A stretch of DNA of 49,120 nucleotides from positions 1 to 49,120 of the forward strand of contig JAWKRR010000054.1 of NCBI GenBank assembly GCA_041389525.1, read 5' to 3'. The notes beneath the pieces are model-generated. The model did no database searches. It was not told the origin of the DNA and saw only the letters and a program-made list of their open reading frames with translations. The position numbers and the translations under genes were made by a program. Shown piece after piece: positions 1 to 9,354 of the stretch; positions within the stretch are counted from its first letter, which is position 1, and every line of letters starts with the position of its first letter. The stretch is from JACKFB01 sp041389525 (GTDB lineage Bacteria; Myxococcota_A; UBA9042; PHBI01; JACKFB01).

Positions 1-200
1 GGCGTGTGAGGTGGTGCACCGATGCCGCGGGGGCGACTGCGCGGGGCTCCCGGGCGGGCCGAGAGCTGTCGTTACACTGCGCGAGGCGTCCGGGTGGGTC
101 CGGCCGTCCGACGTCCAGCCGTCAGCGCGGCCGCGGGCCCGCGTGTGCTAAGAAGACGCTGGGCTCGCCGCGCTTCGGTCGGCCCCAGCAGGAGCGCGAC

Positions 201-854
201 GTGAACTTCCGACACGAGACGGTCAGCTTCGGCGAGTTCGAGGTGCGCGTGCGGACGCTCCACGACTTGCAGGAGTTCCGGGACGACGACGGAGAGGCCG
301 AGGCGCTTGGGATCTCGTCGGCGTCGTGGCCGATCTTCGGGGTGGTTTGGCGGTCCGGGCGAGCGTTGGCGCAGCTTATGGTGGACCACGACGTCGCGGG
401 GCGGCGGGTCCTCGAGGTGGGGTGCGGGATCGGGCTGGCGAGCCTGGTGCTGAACCACCGTGGCGCCGACATCACCGCCACCGACTACCACCCCGAGGCC
501 GGGCGCTTTTTAGCAGCAAACGTCGAGCTAAACGGGGGGCGGCCCATCCCTTTCGCGCGTGCGGACTGGGCTGACGAGGCGCCGAGCGGGCTCGGGACCT
601 TCGACCTCGTCATCGGGAGCGACCTGCTCTACGAAGACGAACACGCCGCGCTGCTCGCGGGCTTCATCGACCGGCACACCCGGCCCGCGTGCGAGGTGAT
701 CATCATCGACTCCGCCCGTGGATACGCTGGGCGCTTCAGCAAGTGCATGCTCGCGCTGGGCTACTCCTACACGCACGAGCGCACCTCCACCCTGGAGTCC
801 GAAGGCGAGCCTTACCGCGGTAAGATCATGCGCTTCGTGCGGCCCCCGGGCTGA
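201..854 (+). CDS. SAM-dependent methyltransferase, METTL21/family-16-like
   Basis: A 217-residue class I methyltransferase. The SAM-binding motif I (VLEVGCGIGLASLV) lies at residues 70-83, an acidic post-motif (TATDYH) near 92-97, and motif IV is DLVIGSDLLYED at about 135-146. The pattern with SDLLYE resembles the Methyltransf_16 (METTL21-type) family, which methylates lysines on proteins; the substrate here is unknown. The open frame extends upstream to base 6, but I place the start at the GTG at 201, which has GGAG at 191-194 and begins the conserved-looking part (NFRHETVSFGEFEVRV). Upstream residues are Arg/Gly-rich and look non-coding. The gene stands alone; the next gene on the same strand starts 228 bases later. 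Confidence 0.8.
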   Translation: MNFRHETVSFGEFEVRVRTLHDLQEFRDDDGEAEALGISSASWPIFGVVWRSGRALAQLMVDHDVAGRRVLEVGCGIGLASLVLNHRGADITATDYHPEAGRFLAANVELNGGRPIPFARADWADEAPSGLGTFDLVIGSDLLYEDEHAALLAGFIDRHTRPACEVIIIDSARGYAGRFSKCMLALGYSYTHERTSTLESEGEPYRGKIMRFVRPPG

Positions 855-1082
855 TCTCGACCGGCGATCGGCTCGGCCCACCCCGTCGGGCGCCGGGGCG
901 GTCCCCAGAGCGTCGCCGAGGCCTCGGCGCGCGCGCTCGACGCTTCGGTGCCGCTTCGCGCAGCCCACCGCGGCCTCGTTGCCCCCTGCCCCACCGCGTC
1001 TTGAGGCCCGCGTTTCAAACCGGCGGGCGCCGAGCGACGCAGGGTCTCGACACCCGAGATCGGAGGGTGCGAAATTGCGGTC

Positions 1083-3524
1083 ATGGGACCGCCCCTGCCA
1101 GTCCAGCCGCGGCACGCCTTCGGGAGGCTGGCCGCGCTGTCAGCGTGCCTGCTCCTCGCGTGCGGGCGCGGCGATTCGGCCCCCGGGGCCCCCACGAGCG
1201 GCGAACCGAACGCGCCGTCGACGGCCGCCCCCGCGCCGGTTGCGGCTCCGGGCGCTCAGGCTGGCGCACCTGCGCCCCCCGCGGTCGAATCGCCGACCGG
1301 CGGCCTCCCAAGCGCTGAGACCATCCGCAGCGACGACCCGCGCGTCGAGGCGATCCTCGCCGAACGCCGCCGCCTCGACGAGACGGTCTGGGCCGACGAG
1401 CTCACCGCCCAGGACCACGAGCGCACCATCGTCGACCTGTGGGACCGCCTGCGCTGGGCCACTGACGCGATGGCCACCCTCGGCGACGAGCCTGCGGGCG
1501 CGCTGACGGTGGGGTCGCCGGGGCCGGTCGAGCCCATCGAGGCCGACCTGGTGAGCGTACCGCTGAACGCCGCCCCCCGCGTCCTCGACGGGGCGGCCAC
1601 CAAGGCCCTCGCGCAGCAGCTGGGCGCGGGCGGCTACCGCCTGGTCGAGTCCGAGTGGCACCACAGCCGCTTCGAGCCGCGCGCGGACGGTGGCCCGCGT
1701 TCGACCTTCAGCATCGTGCTGCACGTCCTGGGCCCCGGAGACAACGACAGGCTGGTCGTCAAAGGCGATATCCTCATCGTGTGGCTGCCCGGGCGCGACG
1801 AGCGCGGCTTTGTGCGGCCGAAGTCCGTCGACGCGACGGGCCTGCACATCCTGCGATGGTCGCGTCCGCCGGTCTTCCGGACCGCCCGACTCCCCACCGC
1901 GGTAGAGACGCGAATCAAGCCACCGACGGTGCCGATCCTGGCTTGGGACCTCGACGGGGACGGCCGATCCGAGCTGGCGCTGCCGCGCTCCAACGAGCTG
2001 TTTCGAAATCGCGGCAACGGCGCCTTCAAGCGCGAGAAGCTGGTCGCGCACGAGGTCGACAAGCAGGCGGAGAGCGTCAAAGCCGCGCTGCTGGCCGACC
2101 TGACTGGTGACGGGCTGCCCGACCTCCTCGGAGCGCGCAGCGACGGGCCGATGGCGCTCTGGGTCGGCGAGGCGGGCGGCACCTTCCCCACGCCGCCGCG
2201 CATGCTGCCGATCGAGGGGCTCACCTTCGTGAACCCGCAAGCCATCGCGGCCGGCGACGTCGACGGCGACGGCGACCTGGACCTGTGGGTGGCGCAGTAC
2301 GCCGACCCCTACGTGGGCGGCCGCATGCCGACGCCCTACTACGACGCCAACGACGGCCTCCCCTCGGTCTTCCTGGAGAACACCGGCGGCGGCCAGTTCG
2401 TGGACCGCACCGAGGCCGCCGGCCTGGCCCCGCGACGCTTCCGCCGCACTTACAGCGCGTCGTTCGTGGACCTCGACGCCGACGGCGACCTGGACCTGCT
2501 GACGGTCAACGATTTCGCGGGGTTCGACATCTACCACAACGACGGAAAGGGCAGCTTCACCGACGTCAGCCCGCCCCGGGCCAAGCGTTCCCTGGCCTTC
2601 GGGATGGCGCACACGTTCGGCGACTTCAACGCCGACGGCTTCCTGGACTTCCTGGTCATCGGCATGAGCTCGAGCACCGCGCGGCGCCTCGACGGCATGG
2701 GGCTCGGCCGCGCCGCCTTCGAGGACCGACAGACCCACCGGCTCAGCATGGGCCACGGCAACCGGCTCATGCTCGGCTCCGCGGACGGCAGCTTTCGCGA
2801 GGCGAGCAGCGACGCAGGCATCGCCCGCTCGGGCTGGTCGTGGGGCACCTCGGTCTTCGACCCCGACGGCGACGGCGACCTCGACGTGTACGTCGCCAAC
2901 GGCCACACCAGCGGCAAGACCTCCGCGGACTACTGCACCGTGTTCTGGCGCCAGGACATCTACTCAGGCGGCAACGGACCGGACCCGGCGCTGGACCAGG
3001 TGTTCACGCGGCACCGCAAGGTCCTCGAGGCCGGCGACTTGTCCTGGAACGGGTTCGAGCACAATCACCTGTTTCTCAACGTGGGCGAGCGGGGCTACGT
3101 CAACGTGGGCTTCTTGGCCGGCGTCGCGTTCGAGTTCGACTCGAGGGCGGTGATCGTGGACGACCTCGACGTCGACGGCCGCCCGGACCTCATCGTCACC
3201 CGCGACAGCGGGACTCCGGAGGGAGTGGTGGTGACGCTGGCGCGAAACGAGTGGCCGCCGCCGCCGTCCTGGGTCGGCGTGAGCGTCCCCGACGCGCCGG
3301 GCCAGCCTGCCCTGGGCGCGACGATTCGTGTGAAGACCTCGCGCCGCCTGACCTCGACGCCGATCGTAAGCGGCGATTCGTTTCGCGCGCAGCACGCGGC
3401 GACCCGGACGATCGCCCTGGCGGCCGACGAGCAGGTCGACTGGATCGAGGCCACCTGGGCTGACGGCAGCGTGCGGCGCACTGAAAGGCCCGCCCACGGC
3501 CGATATCACGCGCTCGCCCCCTGA
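1083..3524 (+). CDS. FG-GAP/VCBS-repeat lipoprotein with ASPIC/UnbV C-terminal domain
   Basis: 813 residues. The N-terminus is a lipoprotein signal (ALSACLLLAC, lipid cysteine near residue 27) followed by an Ala/Pro-rich linker. From about residue 280 to 720 there are repeated calcium-type DxDxDG loops of an FG-GAP/VCBS beta-propeller (LDGDGRSEL, VDGDGDLDLW, LDADGDLDLL, PDGDGDLDVY, LDVDGRPDLI). The last 100 residues (WVGVSVPDAPGQPALGATIR to VDWIEATWADGSVRRTE) match the ASPIC/UnbV domain of the CRTAC1 family. Known relatives are secreted or surface proteins of uncertain function; a role in surface binding or adhesion is inference. The first 250 residues have no domain I recognise. No close Shine-Dalgarno is visible: GGAGG lies about 16 bases before the ATG. 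Confidence 0.85.
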   Translation: MGPPLPVQPRHAFGRLAALSACLLLACGRGDSAPGAPTSGEPNAPSTAAPAPVAAPGAQAGAPAPPAVESPTGGLPSAETIRSDDPRVEAILAERRRLDETVWADELTAQDHERTIVDLWDRLRWATDAMATLGDEPAGALTVGSPGPVEPIEADLVSVPLNAAPRVLDGAATKALAQQLGAGGYRLVESEWHHSRFEPRADGGPRSTFSIVLHVLGPGDNDRLVVKGDILIVWLPGRDERGFVRPKSVDATGLHILRWSRPPVFRTARLPTAVETRIKPPTVPILAWDLDGDGRSELALPRSNELFRNRGNGAFKREKLVAHEVDKQAESVKAALLADLTGDGLPDLLGARSDGPMALWVGEAGGTFPTPPRMLPIEGLTFVNPQAIAAGDVDGDGDLDLWVAQYADPYVGGRMPTPYYDANDGLPSVFLENTGGGQFVDRTEAAGLAPRRFRRTYSASFVDLDADGDLDLLTVNDFAGFDIYHNDGKGSFTDVSPPRAKRSLAFGMAHTFGDFNADGFLDFLVIGMSSSTARRLDGMGLGRAAFEDRQTHRLSMGHGNRLMLGSADGSFREASSDAGIARSGWSWGTSVFDPDGDGDLDVYVANGHTSGKTSADYCTVFWRQDIYSGGNGPDPALDQVFTRHRKVLEAGDLSWNGFEHNHLFLNVGERGYVNVGFLAGVAFEFDSRAVIVDDLDVDGRPDLIVTRDSGTPEGVVVTLARNEWPPPPSWVGVSVPDAPGQPALGATIRVKTSRRLTSTPIVSGDSFRAQHAATRTIALAADEQVDWIEATWADGSVRRTERPAHGRYHALAP

Positions 3525-3722
3525 CCGTCGCGGGGCCGGCTGGGGCCGGAATTGCAACGGGTTTCAAGCCGGGGGGCAGCCTCCTCCATGAGTCGTTGCG
3601 CCCGTCTCGCACACGCGAGCATAGTGTGGGCACTCAGGGAAGTAGATGGCGTCGCGACCGCACCGGGTGGGTGGTTTCGAGAGCCGGCCGATGTCCCGCG
3701 AGTCTCGGGGGATCTGCGCTTC

Positions 3723-6700
3723 ATGTTGTCTCGGCTAGCCGTCATCGGATTGGCGACCGCGCTGCTGAGCGCGCTGGGCTCGTGCGCCGACACGGCCAGC
3801 GTCTCCGCGCCTGCGCCTCCCGAGGGCGCGGACGCGACCCCCGATTCCGAACTCGCGACCGCGAAGCTGGCGGCCGCGGGCGATCCCCGGGTCCTCTTCA
3901 CGTCGCCCATCGCGCTGGCAAAGATCGCCTGGACCGGCCCTACTACTCAAGTTCCGACGACGGTCACGACGGCCGACGTGACCCTGGGGCCGGGAGCGGG
4001 CGAGTTCGAGCTCGAGTACCTGCTCAACGGCGTTGCGGTCGCCAAGACCTTGGACGCGGCCCCCTACGCCTTCCAGAACGTGCCCTTTGGGCGCCAGCAG
4101 CTCGTCGTCCGCGTGGTGGACAAGGCCGGCGCGCCGCTGAAGAACCCCGAGAGCGTCTCCAAGCTCTTCGTCTACGTCGCCAAGAGCTGCACAAAGACCT
4201 CGGACTGTGACGACGGGCACGCCTGCTCGGGCATCGCGTGCGTCGCCAACGAGTGCCGATACGGCCCCATCGCCGACTGCTGCGAGCACGACCTGGAGTG
4301 CGGGTTCTCCGACTCGTGCGTGAGCGGCAAGTGCATCGACTGCTTGGACGCCACGGGCTGTGACGACGGCAACATCTGCACCATCGACGCGTGCAACGCC
4401 GGCAACTCCTGCATCCACACCCCCATCCCGGGCTGCTGCACGACAAGCGCGAACTGCGCCGACGGGCTTGCATGCACCACCGACGTCTGCGACCTCGCGA
4501 CCAACACCTGCAGCTACATCGACAGCACCGATCCCCTCTGCTGCAACGAGACCGCCGACTGCGAGCCCGAAGACCCCTGCCTCGCCTACCTCTGCTACCG
4601 AAACAGCAAGACCCAGCGCCAGTATTGCCGCTACGGGCCGCAGAAAGTGAACTGCTGCACCACCGACGCCCAGTGCCCCGACAGCAACCCGTGCACCGTC
4701 GACACCTGCGCCTTCGCCGGCGGCGAAGAGGCGGGCACCTGCGCGCACGAGAGCGACCCAGCGAAGCCCGACTGTTGCGTCGTCCACGCGGACTGCGACG
4801 ACTCCGACCCGTCGACCGTCGACAAGTGCACGTCCAACCTCTGCGGCCACACGCCCGACCCGCTCTTCTGCGACCCCGGGCCCACCAGCGCCATCGTCAT
4901 CAACGAGATCATGGCGTCGCCCGGCGGCATCGACGACGCGTTCGGCGAGTGGTTCGAGGTGTTCAACGCCTCGGAAGCGCCGGTGAACCTCGCGGGCTGG
5001 AAGATCCAGACCGACGCGGGCGAGCAGCACGTCATCACGGCGGCCGGCGCGGTCTCGAGCTCGAGCAACGCCCTGGTCGTGAACCCCGGCGCCTATTTCG
5101 TGCTGGCCCGCAGCGCCGACAAGACGCTGAACGGCGGGTTCACGCCGAGCTACCGCTACTCCGGCATCACCCTCCCGGACCCCGCCGAGCTCGGCGCACC
5201 GGCCGCCCGCACCCTCGAGTTGGTCAACGCCACCGGCGCCCTCATCGACACTGTGACCTACGACAGCGCGAGCTGGCCCTTGGTCGACGGCCGCTCCATG
5301 GCCCTCGCCCATCCCTGGTCGGACAACGCCGCCGCGTCCGCGTGGCGCGCCGCCGGCTCCAGCGCCGACCCGCTGCGCAAGAAGCAGTACGGCGCCTTGG
5401 CGAACAAGCTCTTCGGCACGCCCAAAAACGGCAACACCGACATCTCCGAGGGGCTCGCCGACGCGGGCTGCGTCCCCCCCGCCGGCTCCAGCGCCTGCGC
5501 CCAAGGGCAGTGCGGCATCGAGCGCCGCTGCATCTTCCCGTTGGCCGCCGGCTGCTGCAAGAAGACCGCGGACTGCAACGACTTCAACGCCTGCACCACC
5601 GACGCCTGCGACCTGGCCTCCAGCACCTGCCTCCCCCCCGAGCCGGTCGACGGCTGCTGCCTGAAGGACTCCGATTGCGGTGACGCCAACCCCTGCAACC
5701 TGGACCGCTGCATCAGCGCCACCTGCCGCCACAGCCCCGACATCATCCCCGGCTGCTGTAACGGCGACGCGGGCTGCGACGACGGCGACCCCTGCACAAT
5801 CGAGACCTGCGACGTCCCCAACCACGCCTGCAACACCCCCGAGCCCGTCCTGCTGCCACCCGGCGCCATGTGCTGCGCCACCCACGCCGACTGCGACGAC
5901 GCCGACCCGGCGACCCTCGACGTCTGCAACCCCGCCACCCACATCTGCACCCACCCCGGCGACCCCGAGTTCTGTGACTCCGCCGGCGCCGCCTGCGACG
6001 ACGGAAACGTCTGCACCACCGACTCCTGCAACGTGGGCGTGAAGAAGTGCTCGCACGTCGCCATCGCCGGCTGCTGCAACGTCACGGCCGACTGCGTCGA
6101 CGACGGCGACGCCTGCACCCAGGCCGCCTGCAACAGCGCCAGCCATGTCTGTGTCCACAACCCCATCGCCAACTGCTGCAACACCGACGCGGAGTGCGCC
6201 GACGCCAGCCCGTGCACCCTGGACCAGTGCCTGTCCCACTCCTGCCACTCCTCGCCGATCGCGGGCTGCTGCCAGCAGGACTCCGACTGCAACGACGGCG
6301 GCCCGTGCACCACGGACACCTGCGACGGCGGCAACTGCCAGCACGCCCCGGTGCCCAACTGCTGCACGCCCGGCGGCGACGCGGCGACCCTGACCGCCGA
6401 GTGCGGCTCCGGCAGCGACGGCGGCGGCCTCTGCTACATCTGGAGCTGCTCGGCCGGCGGCGGCTGCGAGGAGATCCAGCACCCCGAGTGCTGCACGACC
6501 GCGGCCGACTGCAACGACAACAGCCCGTGCAGCATCGACACCTGCCAACCGACCGGCATCTGCAAGCACATCTCCACCGGCGGGTCCGGGTGCTGCGCGA
6601 CGGATCTGGACTGCCTCGCAAACGAGTACTGCGCGTCGTCGACCTGCACCCCGCTGCTCGGGACCGGCCAGCCCTGCACCGGCGACAACCAGTGCGTCAG

Positions 6701-7040
6701 CGAGGCCTGCGTCGGCGGGGTCTGCGCCGCGCCCAAGGGCAACGGCGAGTCCTGCGACAGCGACGTCCAATGCCAGAGCGGGCACTGCGTCGAGGGCCTC
6801 TGCTGCGACACCGCCTGTGACGGAGCGTGCGACGCCTGCCACATCGCGGGCTCTGAAGGCATCTGCGGCGACGGCTGCGCGCTGGTCGGCGTCGTCTTGT
6901 CCACCGTATCCGCCGCGTTCTTCGGCACGGACGCCGCCGGCGTGCGCCTCTTCTTCGATCTCGGTTCGCCCCTCGGCGGCCGGTCCGCGCTCGGGGGTCC
7001 CGCCCCGGTCGTCGACCTGGGAGTCATCCATGCGCAATAG
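3723..7040 (+). CDS. Cys-rich repeat lipoprotein with inserted lamin-tail domain
   Basis: 1105 residues from the ATG at 3723; the frame is open further upstream, but this start gives a clear lipoprotein signal (IGLATALLSALGSC, lipid Cys21). Residues about 155-385 and 585-1050 are repeats of roughly 37-40 residues with the plan CC-x(4)-DC-x-D-x-N-x-CT-x-D-x-C-x(7)-C-x-H-x-P-I, each rich in paired cysteines. Between the two blocks, at about 388-570, sits a lamin-tail (LTD) fold: INEIMASPGG, GEWFEVFNAS, VNLAGWKI, YFVLAR, TLELVNATG and IDTVTYD are typical LTD strands. The last 55 residues lack cysteines and contain a hydrophobic stretch (ALVGVVLSTVSAAFF), unlike the rest. The 3' end overlaps the start of the collagen-like gene by 11 bases, suggesting coupled translation. 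Likely an outer-membrane, surface-facing protein; function unknown. Confidence 0.85.
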   Translation: MLSRLAVIGLATALLSALGSCADTASVSAPAPPEGADATPDSELATAKLAAAGDPRVLFTSPIALAKIAWTGPTTQVPTTVTTADVTLGPGAGEFELEYLLNGVAVAKTLDAAPYAFQNVPFGRQQLVVRVVDKAGAPLKNPESVSKLFVYVAKSCTKTSDCDDGHACSGIACVANECRYGPIADCCEHDLECGFSDSCVSGKCIDCLDATGCDDGNICTIDACNAGNSCIHTPIPGCCTTSANCADGLACTTDVCDLATNTCSYIDSTDPLCCNETADCEPEDPCLAYLCYRNSKTQRQYCRYGPQKVNCCTTDAQCPDSNPCTVDTCAFAGGEEAGTCAHESDPAKPDCCVVHADCDDSDPSTVDKCTSNLCGHTPDPLFCDPGPTSAIVINEIMASPGGIDDAFGEWFEVFNASEAPVNLAGWKIQTDAGEQHVITAAGAVSSSSNALVVNPGAYFVLARSADKTLNGGFTPSYRYSGITLPDPAELGAPAARTLELVNATGALIDTVTYDSASWPLVDGRSMALAHPWSDNAAASAWRAAGSSADPLRKKQYGALANKLFGTPKNGNTDISEGLADAGCVPPAGSSACAQGQCGIERRCIFPLAAGCCKKTADCNDFNACTTDACDLASSTCLPPEPVDGCCLKDSDCGDANPCNLDRCISATCRHSPDIIPGCCNGDAGCDDGDPCTIETCDVPNHACNTPEPVLLPPGAMCCATHADCDDADPATLDVCNPATHICTHPGDPEFCDSAGAACDDGNVCTTDSCNVGVKKCSHVAIAGCCNVTADCVDDGDACTQAACNSASHVCVHNPIANCCNTDAECADASPCTLDQCLSHSCHSSPIAGCCQQDSDCNDGGPCTTDTCDGGNCQHAPVPNCCTPGGDAATLTAECGSGSDGGGLCYIWSCSAGGGCEEIQHPECCTTAADCNDNSPCSIDTCQPTGICKHISTGGSGCCATDLDCLANEYCASSTCTPLLGTGQPCTGDNQCVSEACVGGVCAAPKGNGESCDSDVQCQSGHCVEGLCCDTACDGACDACHIAGSEGICGDGCALVGVVLSTVSAAFFGTDAAGVRLFFDLGSPLGGRSALGGPAPVVDLGVIHAQ

Positions 7041-9354
7041 CCACCACGTCCGCCTCTCCCTCGCGCTGCTGACCGCCACGCTGGCGCTGGCCAGCCCGGC
7101 GGCGACCGCGGCGCCCGCCCACATCCTGCTGCAGGGGCAGCTCTTCACCGCGGGCGGCGAGCCCATGGCTGGCCCGGTCGAGTTGACGGTCAGCGTCTAC
7201 GCGACCCAGGGCTCGGCGACCGCGCTCTACACCGACGTGATCTCGAACGTGCCGCTCACCGAGAGCCGATTCGCCGTCCCCTTCGGCGCCAACCCCTTGG
7301 TCCCTGCCGGCCCGTCCCTCGCCACGATCATCGCGCAGAACCCGGTCGCGTGGGTGGGCGTCCGCGTCGACGGCGGCGCCGAGGTCCCGCGTCAGCAACT
7401 GCTCAGCGTCCCCTTCGCCATGGCCGCCGACCGCGCGACCACCGCGGCCAGCCTGTCCATGACCTGTGACCTGGGCTACGGCCTGCGCTACGGCGCGGCC
7501 GGCTGGGAGTGCGCGGCACCCGACGTGGCCTGCTCGGGCTGCGTGGACGGCACCGACATCGCGCCGAACAGCATCAACGCGACGCACATCCAGAACGGCT
7601 CCGTCGCCGCGGCCGACGTGGCCTTCAACTACGCCGGCAGCGCGGCAAAGGGCGGCGCCGCCACCGACCTGGAGTGCGCCAGCCCGGGCTGCGTCAGCGG
7701 GACCGAGATCGCCGCCAACGCGGTGTTGTCAGGCACGGTCCGCCTCGGCGCGTTGTCGGTCGCCGACACGAGCGGCGACTCGGTGATGTGGGTCGTGAGC
7801 GAGGCCGCAGACAAGCGCCTGTCCTTCACCTACGGCCTCGAGCGCATGAGCATCGACTCGGCCGGGATCTTCGAGGTCGCCGGCGGCATGATGGTCAACG
7901 GCAACCCCATCGTGAACAGCGCGGGTCAATGGATCGGGCCGGGCTCCGGTCTTGAGGGGCCGCAGGGGCCCGCCGGACCCGCTGGCCCGCAAGGACCGAC
8001 CGGCGCCGTGGGGCCCGCCGGACCCGCGGGGCCGCAGGGCGCGGCAGGCAGCAACGGCCTCAACGGCGCTCAGGGACCCGCGGGGCCCGCGGGCAGCCAG
8101 GGCATCGCCGGGCCGCCCGGACCGCAGGGGCCCGCGGGAGCACAGGGACCCGCTGGGGCGCAGGGGCCGCAGGGGCTCAAGGGCGACAAGGGCGACACCG
8201 GAAACACGGGAGGGACCGGCGCGACGGGCGCGACGGGGCCCCAGGGGCCGGCGGGGCCGGCGGGGTCCACGGGCGCGCAGGGGCCGCAGGGGCCGGCGGG
8301 ACCGACAGGCGCGACCGGCGCGACGGGCTCTCAAGGCGCGACGGGCCCCCAGGGCGCTCAGGGGCCGCAGGGCGCGCAAGGGCCGCAGGGGCCGACCGGG
8401 ACCTTCAGCGGCTACGAGCAGACGACCGGCGACTTCGGCGGTCTGCTGGAGTCCGGGTTCTATCAGGATGGCGGCGGCGCCGTCGCGGGCGACGTACCCG
8501 ACCAGAGCCACGGATGGAGTCACCTGATTACGTCGCGGCACGCGAACACCGGGAACAACCACCAGCTCCAGATCGCCGCCGGCTACCACGTGAACGACCG
8601 GATCTTCTTCCGGAAAATCGCCGCCGGCCCCGAGTCCAACAACCCCGCCTGGATTGAGTTCGCGACGCGCGGCACCAACGGCTTCGTCGGCTACCAGAGC
8701 ATCAACGGCCAGGTCGAGCTGACCGGCGGCGGCAACGCGCTCTACTTGAATCAGGGGTCGGCTGCCGACCTCTACATGCGCTACCACGTGCCGGGCGTTC
8801 GCTGGTGGACCGTCGGCGCCAAGGGCAACGGCGACTTCTGGTTCTCCAACGCGTCGGACCTGTCGTCGGTAGGCGCGCTGACCCTGACCAGCGGCGGCAA
8901 CGTCGGCATGGGCCTCGCGGGGCCGGCCTACAAGCTGCACGTGGCCGGCGACATCTACGCCGACGGCGGCTGGCTGCGCGTGTCGGGCGCCCGCGGCCTC
9001 CATTTCGAGACCTACGGTGGCGGCTGGTACATGGTCGACAACGACTGGATCCGCACCTACGGCAACAAGAATATCTACCACAACACCGGCATCATGCGGA
9101 CCGACGGCACCCTGCAGGTGGGCCCGAGCGGCAGCACGATTAACGCCATCACCAACTCGACCATCCAGTTGCGCCCCTTTGGCGCCAACGGCTACGTCCT
9201 CGACCGGCGAAACGGCACCGCGACCTTCCGCCCCGAGGTCGCCTACGAGGGCTGGAGCGGCGACTGGGACTTCCCGCTGTGGGTTCACTCCCGTCCTGTC
9301 GTGCGACAACTGCCACAGCCTGCCCGATCTCACGCCGCTCTTCAACCCGCGTGA
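7030..9354 (+). CDS. Collagen-like secreted protein, main frame (C-terminus frameshifted)
   Basis: The ATG at 7030 begins a signal peptide (RLSLALLTATLALASPAATA). Residues about 25-160 contain a head seen in many surface or tail-fibre-like proteins (LLQGQLFTAGGEPM; VPRQQLLSVPFAMAADRA). Residues 307-456 are 50 uninterrupted Gly-X-Y triplets, a collagen-like triple helix. Then comes a beta-rich region (residues about 460-760) with phage-tail-like segments (GNVGMGLAGPAYKLHVAGDI; GTLQVGPSG). The frame ends at 9354 in a short nonsense tail (RPVVRQLPQPARSHAALQPA), while the expected S74 self-cleaving chaperone continues in another frame to 9800. A trimeric surface fibre is the inferred product. The gene overlaps the preceding lipoprotein gene by 11 bases and is 29 bases (counting from 9800) before the giant repeat lipoprotein. 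Confidence 0.8.
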   Translation: MRNSHHVRLSLALLTATLALASPAATAAPAHILLQGQLFTAGGEPMAGPVELTVSVYATQGSATALYTDVISNVPLTESRFAVPFGANPLVPAGPSLATIIAQNPVAWVGVRVDGGAEVPRQQLLSVPFAMAADRATTAASLSMTCDLGYGLRYGAAGWECAAPDVACSGCVDGTDIAPNSINATHIQNGSVAAADVAFNYAGSAAKGGAATDLECASPGCVSGTEIAANAVLSGTVRLGALSVADTSGDSVMWVVSEAADKRLSFTYGLERMSIDSAGIFEVAGGMMVNGNPIVNSAGQWIGPGSGLEGPQGPAGPAGPQGPTGAVGPAGPAGPQGAAGSNGLNGAQGPAGPAGSQGIAGPPGPQGPAGAQGPAGAQGPQGLKGDKGDTGNTGGTGATGATGPQGPAGPAGSTGAQGPQGPAGPTGATGATGSQGATGPQGAQGPQGAQGPQGPTGTFSGYEQTTGDFGGLLESGFYQDGGGAVAGDVPDQSHGWSHLITSRHANTGNNHQLQIAAGYHVNDRIFFRKIAAGPESNNPAWIEFATRGTNGFVGYQSINGQVELTGGGNALYLNQGSAADLYMRYHVPGVRWWTVGAKGNGDFWFSNASDLSSVGALTLTSGGNVGMGLAGPAYKLHVAGDIYADGGWLRVSGARGLHFETYGGGWYMVDNDWIRTYGNKNIYHNTGIMRTDGTLQVGPSGSTINAITNSTIQLRPFGANGYVLDRRNGTATFRPEVAYEGWSGDWDFPLWVHSRPVVRQLPQPARSHAALQPA
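7948..8397 (+). repeat. Collagen-like Gly-X-Y tract, 50 triplets
   Basis: Counting codons from 7948 gives 50 consecutive Gly-X-Y triplets without interruption, mostly GPA, GPQ, GAQ and GAT. One charged segment (GLKGDKGDTGNTG) lies near the middle. At the DNA level this is a GC-rich nine-base periodicity built from ggnccngcn words, a likely place for length variation and misassembly. Confidence 0.95.

Noticed and set aside
6..200. Upstream extension of the methyltransferase frame
   Set aside because: The residues are Arg/Gly/Ser-rich without similarity to the family, and a Shine-Dalgarno directly precedes the GTG at 201.
3735..7166. 1143-codon minus-strand open frame opposite the lamin-tail lipoprotein
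   Set aside because: Same cause: Ala/Gly/Val-rich mirror of a Cys-repeat gene, no start context and no known motif.
7729..9345. Minus-strand open frame opposite the collagen tract
   Set aside because: It reads RPLRPLRALRPLSALGARR-type sequence, the complement of Gly-X-Y codons; no domain is seen.
9300..9345. CDNCHSL in the third frame as a possible c-type heme motif
   Set aside because: The motif is in neither of the two supported frames, and CxxCH needs context not seen here; it is most likely chance.
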